NCBI RefSeq assembly: GCF_004331465.1
Contig: NZ_SJKB01000006.1
Location: forward strand, 310,001 to 374,000
Direction of reading: 5' to 3'
DNA: 64,000 nucleotides
DNA from: Kribbella pittospori
GTDB lineage: Bacteria; Actinomycetota; Actinomycetes; Propionibacteriales; Kribbellaceae
Shown: positions 8,504-16,656 of the stretch, one piece after another
How the letters are laid out: the number at the start of each line of letters is the position of its first letter
Position numbering within the stretch: the stretch's first letter is position 1
The notes under the pieces: model-generated
What the model was told of the DNA's origin: nothing
The model's database searches: none
What the model saw: the letters and a program-made list of their open reading frames with translations, nothing else
Translations under genes and position numbers: made by a program

Positions 8504-8505
8504 AT
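8478..8505 (+). promoter_or_regulatory. Promoter of the TetR gene (leaderless)
   Basis: TTGCTA (8478-8483) and TAAGAT (8500-8505) are separated by 16 bp. The -10 ends 7 nt before the ATG at 8513, so transcription should start at or beside the start codon. Both hexamers lie in operator sequence. Confidence 0.65.
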
Positions 8506-8512
8506 CCGGTCT

Positions 8513-9070
8513 ATGCCGAGTCAGACACGCAGGGAACGGGCGCGGGAGGAGCGGCGGGAGCTGATCGTCCGGACCGCCCGCGACCTCGCCGAGGCCGAAG
8601 GGTGGGAGGCCGTCACCACCCGCCGCCTGGCCGAAGCCGTCGACTACAGCCAGCCCGTCCTCTACGGCCACTTCAAGAACATGGACGCCATCTCCACCGC
8701 CGTGGCACTCGAGGGCTTCGACGAACTGGCCGCCGGACTCCGCGCGGGTCGGGAACGCGACGGCCTACGCGGCCTGGCCGAGGCCTACCTGCGGTACGCC
8801 GAGGAGCACCCGGCCGTCTACGACGCGATGTTCGTACGACACACAGACCTGCTGTTCGGACACGCCGAGACTCCCGAGATCCTGCGGACGACGTTCGGCG
8901 AAATCCTGGCCGTCGTCACCCCCTTCGCCCCCGACGACCCCGAGACCCTCACCGAGGTCTTCTGGAGCTCCCTCCACGGCCTGGCCACCCTCGCCAACAA
9001 CTCCCGCCTCCGCCCCACCCACCACCAGCAACGCCTCGACCACCTGATCGCCGCGATCAGCCACAGCTGA
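8513..9070 (+). CDS. TetR/AcrR family repressor (WHG-type)
   Basis: A 185-residue regulator with an N-terminal TetR HTH (RLAEAVDYSQPVLYGHFKNM around residues 42-61) and a C-terminal ligand domain of the WHG type. An in-frame TTG at 8486 would extend it into the operator. ATG 8513 fits the promoter, and the product then begins MPSQTRRERA. It probably represses itself and the divergent membrane protein through the CTAGCG boxes. Ligand unknown. Confidence 0.9.
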   Translation: MPSQTRRERAREERRELIVRTARDLAEAEGWEAVTTRRLAEAVDYSQPVLYGHFKNMDAISTAVALEGFDELAAGLRAGRERDGLRGLAEAYLRYAEEHPAVYDAMFVRHTDLLFGHAETPEILRTTFGEILAVVTPFAPDDPETLTEVFWSSLHGLATLANNSRLRPTHHQQRLDHLIAAISHS

Positions 9071-9079
9071 ACCCCTTCG

Positions 9080-9116
9080 CGGAAACTAATCGCCGCCCAG
9101 CGGCGAATTGTTTCCG
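9080..9116. repeat. 37-bp palindromic repeat, copy 1
   Basis: Begins CGGAAACTAATCGCCG and ends CGGCGAATTGTTTCCG, forming an imperfect stem with CCCA at its centre. It lies 10 bp after the TetR stop and could end that transcript. A second copy is at 10149-10185, and the last 20 bases of the two are identical apart from one flanking position. Confidence 0.75.
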
Positions 9117-9189
9117 GACAGCGACGGTACGAAGCGGTTGTCCACAGCCGCCTCGGCGAGGGCCGGCGAAATCCGTCACGCTTGAGCGG

Positions 9190-10141
9190 ATGGACTGGTG
9201 GTGGCGGCGACAGCTCGCGGACGAGGGCATCGATGCGCTGATCCACGACCAGCAGCGGATCGTGTCGCGCGTCCAGCTGTCCGCCGCCGGCTGGTCCAAG
9301 GCGCGGATCCGGCAGCCGTTGCGGGCTCGACGCTGGCAGACCGTTCATCGTATACGCCACCCACACCGGACCGATCGGGTACGACGAGCAGTTGCTGGCG
9401 GCCCTGCTCTACTCCGGCCCCGAGGCGGCGTGGAGCCATTACACCGCGGCGGAGCAGCTCGGTCTGATCACCCCGGACAGCAACCGCCCGGTGTACGTGA
9501 CGATCCCGGAACACCGCCGAGTCAGGCGGCAGCCGAATCTCGTCGTACATCGCGACCAGAAGTGGGCGGCTCGCCTCGCCGCCGTCGTACCGCCCCGACG
9601 GACTCCGGCGCACGCCGTCCTCGACATCGAGGACATCACACGATCGCTTGACCGGGCGGCGGCGGTGATCGCCGAGGCCTGTCAGAGCGGCCGAGTCGCT
9701 CCCGCGGAGATCGTACGGGCGCTGGCCGGCCGTCCGCGGTTGCGGCATCGCCGGTCGCTACGGCCGATCATCGAAGATGTCGCTGCCGGGTCGCACTCCC
9801 TGCTCGAGCTGCGCTACCTGCGCGATGTCGAGCGCCGGCATGCCTTGCCGACCGGGCAGCGGCAACGCGCGCTGGACCACGAGTTCACGGACGTGTTCTA
9901 CGCCGGGTTCGAGCTCGTGGTTGAGCTTGACGGGCGTCTCCACCTGCTCCCACGGCAGCGGTGGCGTGACCTCGATCGGGACAACCGTGCCACGCTGCGG
10001 ACCGAGTCGACGCTGCGTTACGGGTGGTTCGACGTCACCGGCCGGCCGTGCGAGGCCGCCGTTCAGGTGCTGCAGGTCCTGCGTCGGCGGGCGCCGGCCT
10101 TGGCGGCGAAGCGGTGCGGGTCGTCCTGCCCGGTCCGTTGA
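9190..10141 (+). pseudogene. DUF559/AbiEi-like domain protein, frameshifted
   Basis: Two adjacent frames together make one protein of the actinobacterial type that joins an N-terminal AbiEi-like wHTH segment to a C-terminal DUF559 (Vsr-like) nuclease fold. Frame 1 from ATG 9190 gives MDWWWRRQLADEG and reads to QTVHR at 9351. The continuation, VYATHTGPIGYDEQLLAAL, is in the next frame from 9350. The switch needs a net loss of two bases (or gain of one) near 9350. Downstream, FELVVELDGRLH and the final LRYGWFDV segment look intact up to the stop at 10141. It is either a recent pseudogene or a sequencing error. Such genes are multicopy in some soil actinobacteria. Confidence 0.75.
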
Positions 10142-10148
10142 CGGTCTT

Positions 10149-10185
10149 CGGAAAGAAAGCGTCGCTCAGCGGCGAATTGTTTCCG
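10149..10185. repeat. 37-bp palindromic repeat, copy 2
   Basis: The same length as copy 1 and identical in the right half (CAGCGGCGAATTGTTTCCG), with about six differences on the left. It sits between the convergent ends of the DUF559 pseudogene and the phosphatase gene, where it could act as a bidirectional terminator. Confidence 0.75.
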
Positions 10186-10195
10186 GGAAGAGCCT

Positions 10196-10771
10196 TTAGT
10201 TGTTCCAGTGGTGGACGGCTGGGGAGCCTCGTTCCCAGCCCAGGACTGAGATGGTGGCGGTGTTGAGGACGAAGTGACGGCCTTCGGTGACGTCCAGTTC
10301 CAGCCAGCGGGCGGTGAGGGCGCGGAGGGCGTGGGAGTGGCCGAAGACGAGGACGTCGCCGGAGACAGCGGCGATGCGGGCGTTGACGCGGTCGAGGCGG
10401 GCCGCCACCTGCGCCGGGGTTTCGCCGTTGGGTACGGGATCGTCCCAGACCGTCCAGCCGGGCACGGTCTCGCGGATCTCCGCGGTGGTGATGCCTTCGT
10501 AGTCCCCGTAGTCCCACTCGACCAGGTCGTCGTCGACCTCGGCGTCCGGATAGCCGGCCAACTCCGCCGTACGCCGGGCCCGTTGTCGCGGTGAGGTGAG
10601 GACCAGGTCGAAGTTCTCGGCCGCCAGGCGTTGCTTCAGCGACGCCGCGACCTGCTCGCCGTCCGCGGTCAGCGGAAGGTCGGTGACGGACGTGTGCCGG
10701 CCGGACCGGCTCCACTCGGTCTCGCCGTGCCGGACCAGGAAGAGCTGGTCGGTTCGTTCCGGTGTGGTCAC
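10196..10771 (-). CDS. Histidine phosphatase family protein
   Basis: A 191-residue phosphoglycerate-mutase-like enzyme. The phosphohistidine motif is LVRHGET at residues 12-18, a second conserved region is SPRQRARRTAE near 60-70, and the catalytic GHSHALR is at 144-150. The start at 10771 (GTG, VTTPERTDQ) is chosen because the phosphatase motif normally lies within the first 15 residues. The frame stays open far upstream, but that part overlaps the LacI gene and is a shadow. Substrate unknown; broad phosphatase or PGM-like. Confidence 0.88.
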   Translation of the reverse strand: MTTPERTDQLFLVRHGETEWSRSGRHTSVTDLPLTADGEQVAASLKQRLAAENFDLVLTSPRQRARRTAELAGYPDAEVDDDLVEWDYGDYEGITTAEIRETVPGWTVWDDPVPNGETPAQVAARLDRVNARIAAVSGDVLVFGHSHALRALTARWLELDVTEGRHFVLNTATISVLGWERGSPAVHHWNN

Positions 10772-10839
10772 GCTTTCATCGTCGCAGATCCGGGCCGAGG
10801 TCTTGACCGATGCACCTGGAGCAGGGCAGGGTCTGAAAC

Positions 10840-10853
10840 TGTAAGCGCTTCCA
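10840..10853. promoter_or_regulatory. LacI-type operator ahead of the LacI/sugar operon
   Basis: TGTAAGCGCTTCCA is a near-perfect palindrome of the catabolite-repressor/LacI type (central CG, AAGCGCTT core). It lies 24 bp upstream of the LacI start, so the regulator probably controls its own operon. Confidence 0.75.
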
Positions 10854-10876
10854 CTCCGACCCTCAGGAGCGAGCAC

Positions 10877-11911
10877 GTGGCATCCGGAACCAGCGGGAGG
10901 CCGGCGACGATCTACGACGTCGCGGCCCGCGCGAAGCTGTCGATCGCGACGGTTTCGCGTGTCCTGCAAGGGACCGGACCGGTGTCGGAGAAGGCGCGGG
11001 CCCGGGTCGACCAGGCGGCGCAGGAGCTCAACTACGTACCGCTGCGCGCCGCCCGAAGCCTCGCGGTACAACGGCATGAGGCGCATGGGCTCGTTCTGCC
11101 CGACCTGGCCGGCCCGTTCTACGGCGACCTGCTGATGGGCTACGAACGCTGGGCCGGCGAGCACGGCCAGAGCGTGGTGATCACGGTGACCCACGGCCAC
11201 CCGGATCCCCGCCGCAGCGTGCGTGACCTGGCCGGCCGGGTCGACGGGATAGTTGTCCATGGCAACGCTCTGGATCTGCCGACGATCCAGGACCTCCGCA
11301 AGACGGGCGCCCCGCTGGTGCTGGTCGCCCATCCCCCGATGACCGGTTGCGACTCGGTCCGCAGCGAGAGTGCGGCCAGCGCCGAGCAGCTGACGAACAG
11401 GTTGCTCGATCACGGGCAGACGAACCTGTTGTTCGTCGGCGATCCGGCCAGTTCGTACGACGTCTCCGAGCGGTACGCCGGGTTCGCCCGGGCCCACGCC
11501 CGTCGCGGGCTGGAACCGCCGGAGCCCGAGCGCGTCCCGCTCACCGAGGAAGCGGGCACGCAACTCACCGAAAAGGTGCTCAAGGCAACACAATGGCCGG
11601 ATGGGCTGGTGTGTGCGAACGACGAGCTCGCGCTGGCCGCACTGACCACGTTGCGTACGGCGGGCATCGGCGTACCGGACGAGATCGTGGTGACCGGATG
11701 GGACGACGTGATGGCCGCGCGGTACGTGTCGCCGGGGCTCACCACGGTGCGGCAGCCGATGATCGAGCTCGGCCGGCTCGCGGCACAACGACTGCACGAA
11801 CGCGTGACCGGGGAACGGACCCGGGCGCGGAACGACGTACTGGCGACGCAACTCGTGCTACGGGACAGCTGTGGCACGGCGCAACCGGGGGATGCAGCAG
11901 GAACCGAGTGA
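10877..11911 (+). CDS. LacI-family transcriptional regulator
   Basis: A 344-residue LacI/GalR regulator. The N-terminal HTH (TIYDVAARAKLSIATVSRVL, about residues 10-29) and hinge helix (LRAARSLA) are followed by a periplasmic-binding-protein-like sugar domain. GTG 10877 is chosen because AGGAG lies 7 nt upstream at 10865-10869. It is the first gene of the operon: the binding lipoprotein starts 11 bp after its stop. A TGTAAGCGCTTCCA operator just upstream supports autoregulation. The effector is probably the oligosaccharide carried by the adjacent transporter. Confidence 0.92.
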   Translation: MASGTSGRPATIYDVAARAKLSIATVSRVLQGTGPVSEKARARVDQAAQELNYVPLRAARSLAVQRHEAHGLVLPDLAGPFYGDLLMGYERWAGEHGQSVVITVTHGHPDPRRSVRDLAGRVDGIVVHGNALDLPTIQDLRKTGAPLVLVAHPPMTGCDSVRSESAASAEQLTNRLLDHGQTNLLFVGDPASSYDVSERYAGFARAHARRGLEPPEPERVPLTEEAGTQLTEKVLKATQWPDGLVCANDELALAALTTLRTAGIGVPDEIVVTGWDDVMAARYVSPGLTTVRQPMIELGRLAAQRLHERVTGERTRARNDVLATQLVLRDSCGTAQPGDAAGTE

Positions 11912-11922
11912 GGAGACAACAC

Positions 11923-13215
11923 ATGTTCACCCACAGCATCCGCCGCCGATTGGTGATCGGCAGCGCTGCGCTCACCGCCACAGCTCTCGCACTTGCGGGA
12001 TGTGGCCGGTCCGAGGACACCCCGAGCGGGGGTTCACAGGCGACGACGACGGTCAGCGAAGGACCCGCCACCGGCAATCTGACCGTGTGGGCGATGGGGA
12101 CCGAGGGCGAGAACCTGCCCAAGCTGATGCAGCAGTTCCAGGCGGCGAACCCAGGCGTGAAGGTGACCGTCACGCCGATCCCGTGGGACGCCGCGCACAG
12201 CAAGTTCACCACCGCGATCACGGCGCAGTCGCTGCCGGACGCTGCGATGGTGGGCACCACCTGGATGGGCGAGTTCGCCGACCTCGGCGCGCTCGACCCG
12301 ACCCCGCAGGGCTTCGACAACGGCGGCTTCTACCCCGGCGCGCTGGACACCACCAAGGTGGGCGACACCCAGTACGGCGTTCCGTGGTACGTCGAGACGC
12401 GGTTGGTCTACTACCGCAAGGACCTGGCCGCGAAGGCCGGGATCACCACGCCGCCGACCGACTGGGACGGCCTGAAGGCGATGGCCAAGGCGATGAAGGA
12501 GAAGGCCGGCGCGAAGTACGGGATCAACCTGCAGCCGGGCGGTACCGGCTCCTGGCAGACCGTGATGCCGTTCGCCTGGTCCGCCGGCGCGAACCTCACC
12601 ACGGACGACGAGAAGGAGTTCACCTTCGACACCCCGGAGATGCAGGAGGGGCTGAAGTACTACCAGAGCTTCTTCACCGAGAAGCTGGCCGGGACCGACC
12701 TGCCGCCGAACCAGACCGAGGCGCAGTTCGTCAGCGGCCAGGTGCCGATGTTCATCTCCGGGCCGTGGATGGCCGGGTCGGTGGCCAAGCTCGGCGGGGA
12801 CGCGATCAAGCCAAACATCGGCGTGTTCGAGATCCCGAAGAACAAGACCTCGACGTCATTCGTTGGTGGGTCCAACTTCGTCGTGTTCAAGACGTCGAAG
12901 AACAAGGACAGCGCCTGGAAGCTGGTCAAGTTCCTGTCCGATGCGAAGACGCAGGCGGCGTGGTTCAAGATGTCGTCCGACCTGCCGGCGGTGAAGAGCG
13001 CGTGGCAGGACCCGAGCATCGCCTCCGACCCGCTGCTGCCGGTGTTCGGCAAGCAGTTGGAGAGCGCGAAGGCGCCGCCCGCGGTGGTGAACTGGGAGCA
13101 GGTCGCGAACGCGTTCGACACCGAGATCGAGAAGATGGCGAAGTCGGGCCAGTCCCCCGCCGACACCGCCAAAGCCACCCAGACCAAGGCATCGTCGATC
13201 GGCACCGGTAGCTGA
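11923..13215 (+). CDS. ABC sugar transporter substrate-binding lipoprotein
   Basis: A 430-residue family 1 extracellular solute-binding protein. It has an N-terminal basic stretch, a hydrophobic helix and a lipobox LALAGC with C27 as the lipidation site, then a Ser/Thr-rich linker. It has the usual LTVWAMGTEGENLPKLMQQF opening of sugar-binding proteins and a W-rich binding cleft. The RBS is GAGGAG. It works with the two permeases immediately downstream. No ATPase gene is present; in related actinobacteria one shared MsiK-type ATPase serves many such importers (inference here). Confidence 0.93.
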   Translation: MFTHSIRRRLVIGSAALTATALALAGCGRSEDTPSGGSQATTTVSEGPATGNLTVWAMGTEGENLPKLMQQFQAANPGVKVTVTPIPWDAAHSKFTTAITAQSLPDAAMVGTTWMGEFADLGALDPTPQGFDNGGFYPGALDTTKVGDTQYGVPWYVETRLVYYRKDLAAKAGITTPPTDWDGLKAMAKAMKEKAGAKYGINLQPGGTGSWQTVMPFAWSAGANLTTDDEKEFTFDTPEMQEGLKYYQSFFTEKLAGTDLPPNQTEAQFVSGQVPMFISGPWMAGSVAKLGGDAIKPNIGVFEIPKNKTSTSFVGGSNFVVFKTSKNKDSAWKLVKFLSDAKTQAAWFKMSSDLPAVKSAWQDPSIASDPLLPVFGKQLESAKAPPAVVNWEQVANAFDTEIEKMAKSGQSPADTAKATQTKASSIGTGS

Positions 13216-13220
13216 TCCCG

Positions 13221-14195
13221 ATGGTTCATGACACAGCTCCCGACGAGGCGCTGCGGACCTCGTCGGGAGGACCGCCATCGGGTGGAGGCGCGAGCACGGT
13301 CCGTTCGCGTCCTCGCACCAGGCGGCTGGATCGCCAGACCTTTGCGGCGTGGGTGCTCGTCCTTCCGTTCGTGCTGCTGTTCCTCGCGTTCACGGCCGGG
13401 CCGGTGCTCGGGTCGTTGGGGATGAGCTTCACCGACATGCGGCAGCGGGATCTGCGGACGCCGTTCGCGGTGAACGGGGTCGGGTTCGACAACTACGTGA
13501 AGGCGTTGTCGGACGAGACCTTCCGCAAGGCCGCGTTCAACACGGCGTACTTCGTGATCCTCGGCGTACCGCTGACACTGGTCGTCGCACTGGCGGCCGC
13601 AGTGTTGCTGGACCGCGGGGTGAAGCGGTTCCAGAGTCTGTTCAAGGTCGGCTACTACCTGCCGGTGGTCACGTCGATCGTCGCGATCGCGGTGATCTGG
13701 CGGTTCGTGCTGGCGCCCGACTCCGGCCTGGTGAACACCGTGCTCGGCTGGTTCGGCATCGACGGGCCGAACTGGCTGGCATCGAAGACTTTGGCGATGC
13801 CGTCGCTGATCGCGATGGCGGTCTGGCGCAACTTCGGCTCCGCGATGATCATCTTCCTGGCCGGTCTGCAAGGCATCCCGCAGACCGTCGAGGAGGCCGG
13901 CCAGATCGACGGTGCGAGCTCCTGGCAACGATTCCGGTACCTGATCCTGCCGTTGCTGCGCCCGACCGTGTTGTTCACCAGCGTGACCACCGGGATCGGC
14001 TACCTGCAGTTCTTCGAGGAGCCGCTGGTGATGACCCAGGGCGGTCCGCTGAACAGCACGCTGTCGGTGTCGATGTACACGTACCAGCAGTTCGGGTTCG
14101 GCAACTACGGCCTGGCCACGTCGATGGCCTACATCCTGTTCGTCGTCATCGCCGTCGTCACGTTCATCCAGTTCCGGTTGCTGAGGGAGAAGTGA
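13221..14195 (+). CDS. ABC sugar transporter permease (MalF/UgpA type)
   Basis: A 324-residue permease with six predicted helices after a 40-residue cytoplasmic N-terminus rich in Gly/Pro/Arg. The EAA loop that contacts the ATPase is EEAGQIDGASSWQRFRYLIL. It starts 5 bp after the binding-protein stop and its TGA overlaps the next ATG (TGATG). It forms the transmembrane heterodimer with the next gene product. Confidence 0.93.
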   Translation: MVHDTAPDEALRTSSGGPPSGGGASTVRSRPRTRRLDRQTFAAWVLVLPFVLLFLAFTAGPVLGSLGMSFTDMRQRDLRTPFAVNGVGFDNYVKALSDETFRKAAFNTAYFVILGVPLTLVVALAAAVLLDRGVKRFQSLFKVGYYLPVVTSIVAIAVIWRFVLAPDSGLVNTVLGWFGIDGPNWLASKTLAMPSLIAMAVWRNFGSAMIIFLAGLQGIPQTVEEAGQIDGASSWQRFRYLILPLLRPTVLFTSVTTGIGYLQFFEEPLVMTQGGPLNSTLSVSMYTYQQFGFGNYGLATSMAYILFVVIAVVTFIQFRLLREK

Positions 14196-15007
14196 TGCGC
14201 CGTACCTGGTGGGTCTACCTGATCGGGGTGCTCGGCCTGGTGGCCGTCGCGGCGCCGTTCCTGTGGATGGTGCTCGGTAGCTTCAAGACGCAGGGCGAAC
14301 TGCTCCGCGTCCCGCCGACCTGGTGGCCGGACAATCCGACCACACAGAACTACGGCGACCTGTTCAACAAGGCAAGCTTCCCGCGATACTTCCTCAACTC
14401 GACCGTGGTCGCGCTGATCGTGACGGCCGGGAACCTGACGTTCTGCTCGATGATCGGCTACGCGCTGGCCAAGCTGCGGTTCAAGGGCCGCGACGCGCTC
14501 TTCGTGCTGGTGCTGGCGACCCTGATGATCCCCGGCATGGTCACGTTCGTCCCGCTGTTCGTGCTCGTCACCAACGCCGGGCTGGCGAACAGCTACCCCG
14601 GCCTGATCCTGCCGTTCCTGGTGTCGCCCTTCGGTGTCTTCCTGATGCGGCAGTTCTTCTCCGGCCTGCCGGACGACCTGATGGACGCCGGCCGGGTGGA
14701 CGGCACCAGCGAGCTGGGCATCTTCGGCCGGATCATGCTGCCGTTGACACGGCCGGCCCTGGCCACGCTCGGCATCCTGACCTTCCTCGGTTCCTGGAAC
14801 AACTTCCTCTGGCCGCTGGTGATCGCCCAGACCGAGGACAAGTACACCCTTCCCGTCGCCCTGGCGCTGTACTCGACCGGCCAGAACGCGCAGAACTACG
14901 GCCTGCTGATGGCCGGCGCGGTCGTGGTCGTCCTGCCGGTGCTGGTGATGTTCCTCGCCTTCCAGCGGCACGTCACCAAGGGCATAGCCATCACCGGACT
15001 GAAATAG
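14195..15007 (+). CDS. ABC sugar transporter permease (MalG/UgpE type)
   Basis: A 270-residue permease with six helices; the EAA loop is MDAGRVDGTSELGIFGRIML. ATG 14195 shares one base with the preceding stop and has GAGGGAG upstream. The C-terminus (HVTKGIAITGLK) is the usual ending of this subunit. It is the second permease of the first carbohydrate importer. Confidence 0.93.
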   Translation: MRRTWWVYLIGVLGLVAVAAPFLWMVLGSFKTQGELLRVPPTWWPDNPTTQNYGDLFNKASFPRYFLNSTVVALIVTAGNLTFCSMIGYALAKLRFKGRDALFVLVLATLMIPGMVTFVPLFVLVTNAGLANSYPGLILPFLVSPFGVFLMRQFFSGLPDDLMDAGRVDGTSELGIFGRIMLPLTRPALATLGILTFLGSWNNFLWPLVIAQTEDKYTLPVALALYSTGQNAQNYGLLMAGAVVVVLPVLVMFLAFQRHVTKGIAITGLK

Positions 15008-15045
15008 ACGCAGCACCGGACTCAAATAACCCTCTGGAGACTTGG

Positions 15046-16635
15046 ATGACCGCCAACATCAGTCGCCGTACCCTGCTCGCCGCCGGCGGCGCCGCCGCGC
15101 TGATCGGCACCACCGCAAGCACGACGTACGCCGGGACGCCTGACCCGGCCGCCCTCCTCAAGGGCAACTGGAAGCCGGGCCGTGAGGACAAGGCCCTGGT
15201 CGGGCGCTGGGCACGAGACACCTGGCGCAGCCTGGTCGCGATGACCGACGAGACGACCGGCCTGCCCGCCGACAACATCGGCTCCTCGGTGACGAACCCG
15301 GTCCGCAGTCAGTACACCTCCCCCACCAACATCGGCGGCTACCTGTGGAGCACGGTCGTCGCCCGTCACCTCGGCATCATCTCGCCGAAGGAATCGCTGC
15401 GCCGGATCACCCAGACCCTGACCACGATGTCGAGGGTCGACCACCACGAGCCGAGCGGCATGTTCTTCAACTGGTACGACGAATCGACCGGTGAGGTGCG
15501 CTTCGTCGACCCGGACGGGACGAAGCCGATCACTCCGTTCGTCTCGAGTGTCGACAACGGCTGGCTCGCCTGCGCGCTGATGGTGGTCCGCAACGCCGAG
15601 CCGGGAGCCCGCGCGCTGGCCGATTCGCTGCTCAGCAAGATGAACTTCGCCTACTACTACAACCCCGCGGCCCGGCCCGGCGGACTCATGCGCGGCGGCT
15701 TCTTCGAGACGCCGCCGCCGGACGAGGAGACCGACAAGGGAAACCACGCCGGCACCGGCCCGGACGTGTACTACCGCAAGTTCCACTACGACACCTGCAA
15801 CACCGAGGCCCGGATCGCCGGCTACATGGGATTCGCGCTCGGCCAGGTCCCGCACACGCAGTACTTCGCGACGTACCGGACGTTCCCGGACTCGTGCGAC
15901 TGGTCCTGGGTCGAGCAGAAGCCGAAGGGCGTGCACCGGACGTACCTCGGCCTCGACGTGTTCGAGGGCACCTACTCGTACCGCGGGATGCGGCTCGTGC
16001 CGTCCTGGGGTGGCGACATGTTCGAGTCGCTGATGCCCGATCTGTTCATCCCCGAGGCGACCTGGGCACCGCGCAGCTGGGGCATCAACCACCCGCTGAC
16101 GGTGCGCGCGCAGATCGAGCACGGCCTGGACGATGCGAAGTACGGCTACTGGGGCTTCTCGCCGGCGTCGAACCCGAAGGGCGGGTACTCCGTCTACGGT
16201 GTCGAGGCGATTGGGATGGACCCGGGCGGCTACCCGTCCGACCTGGAGGCGACGAACTTCGACGCCGGGTTCGAGGGCTGCCGCGAGGGCGTCAACCCGA
16301 ATCCGACCTTCGGCGACGGCGTGGTCACCCCGCACGCCGCGTTCCTGGCGATGCAGTACGCACCGGCGCAGGCGATCGAGAACCTTCGCCGGATCGAGAC
16401 GAACCTGCACGCATACGGCGCCGGCGGCTTCTACGACTCGGTCGCGGTCCGGTCCGGGCTGATCGCCCAGCGGTACCTCGCGCTCGACCAGGCGATGGTG
16501 ATGGGTGCCATCGGCAACGTCTTCGCCAACGACGTGGTCCGGCGGAACTTCAGCACCAAGACGGTCGAGCGCCGGATCCGGCCGCTGATCGCGATGGAGC
16601 AGTTCGAGTCCGGGCTCGAGTCAGAGGGCGTCTGA
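15046..16635 (+). CDS. Exported glucoamylase-like glycoside hydrolase (PF10091/GH144-like)
   Basis: A 529-residue protein with a Tat-type signal (SRRTLLAAGGAAALIG at residues 6-21). The body matches the glycoamylase-like fold: SSVDNGWLACALMVV, then SWGGDMFESLMPDLF, YWGFSPASNPKGGYSVYG and a final GAGGFYDSVAV. PF10091 members include beta-1,2-glucanases (GH144), so a beta-glucan or side-chain-trimming activity is plausible, but the substrate is not proven. ATG 15046 has CTGGAG upstream. Its place after the permeases suggests it releases the sugar that the importer carries. Confidence 0.75.
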   Translation: MTANISRRTLLAAGGAAALIGTTASTTYAGTPDPAALLKGNWKPGREDKALVGRWARDTWRSLVAMTDETTGLPADNIGSSVTNPVRSQYTSPTNIGGYLWSTVVARHLGIISPKESLRRITQTLTTMSRVDHHEPSGMFFNWYDESTGEVRFVDPDGTKPITPFVSSVDNGWLACALMVVRNAEPGARALADSLLSKMNFAYYYNPAARPGGLMRGGFFETPPPDEETDKGNHAGTGPDVYYRKFHYDTCNTEARIAGYMGFALGQVPHTQYFATYRTFPDSCDWSWVEQKPKGVHRTYLGLDVFEGTYSYRGMRLVPSWGGDMFESLMPDLFIPEATWAPRSWGINHPLTVRAQIEHGLDDAKYGYWGFSPASNPKGGYSVYGVEAIGMDPGGYPSDLEATNFDAGFEGCREGVNPNPTFGDGVVTPHAAFLAMQYAPAQAIENLRRIETNLHAYGAGGFYDSVAVRSGLIAQRYLALDQAMVMGAIGNVFANDVVRRNFSTKTVERRIRPLIAMEQFESGLESEGV

Positions 16636-16656
16636 GACGAACGGGAGAGCTGGTTG

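Noticed and set aside
8602..9651. 349-codon + frame across TetR and the DUF559 gene
   Set aside because: The first part is a Pro/Arg-rich shadow of TetR; only the part from 9190 is the true start of the DUF559 gene.
10196..11851. 551-codon minus-strand frame extending the phosphatase
   Set aside because: Only the last 191 codons have the histidine phosphatase fold; the rest is the antisense shadow of LacI.
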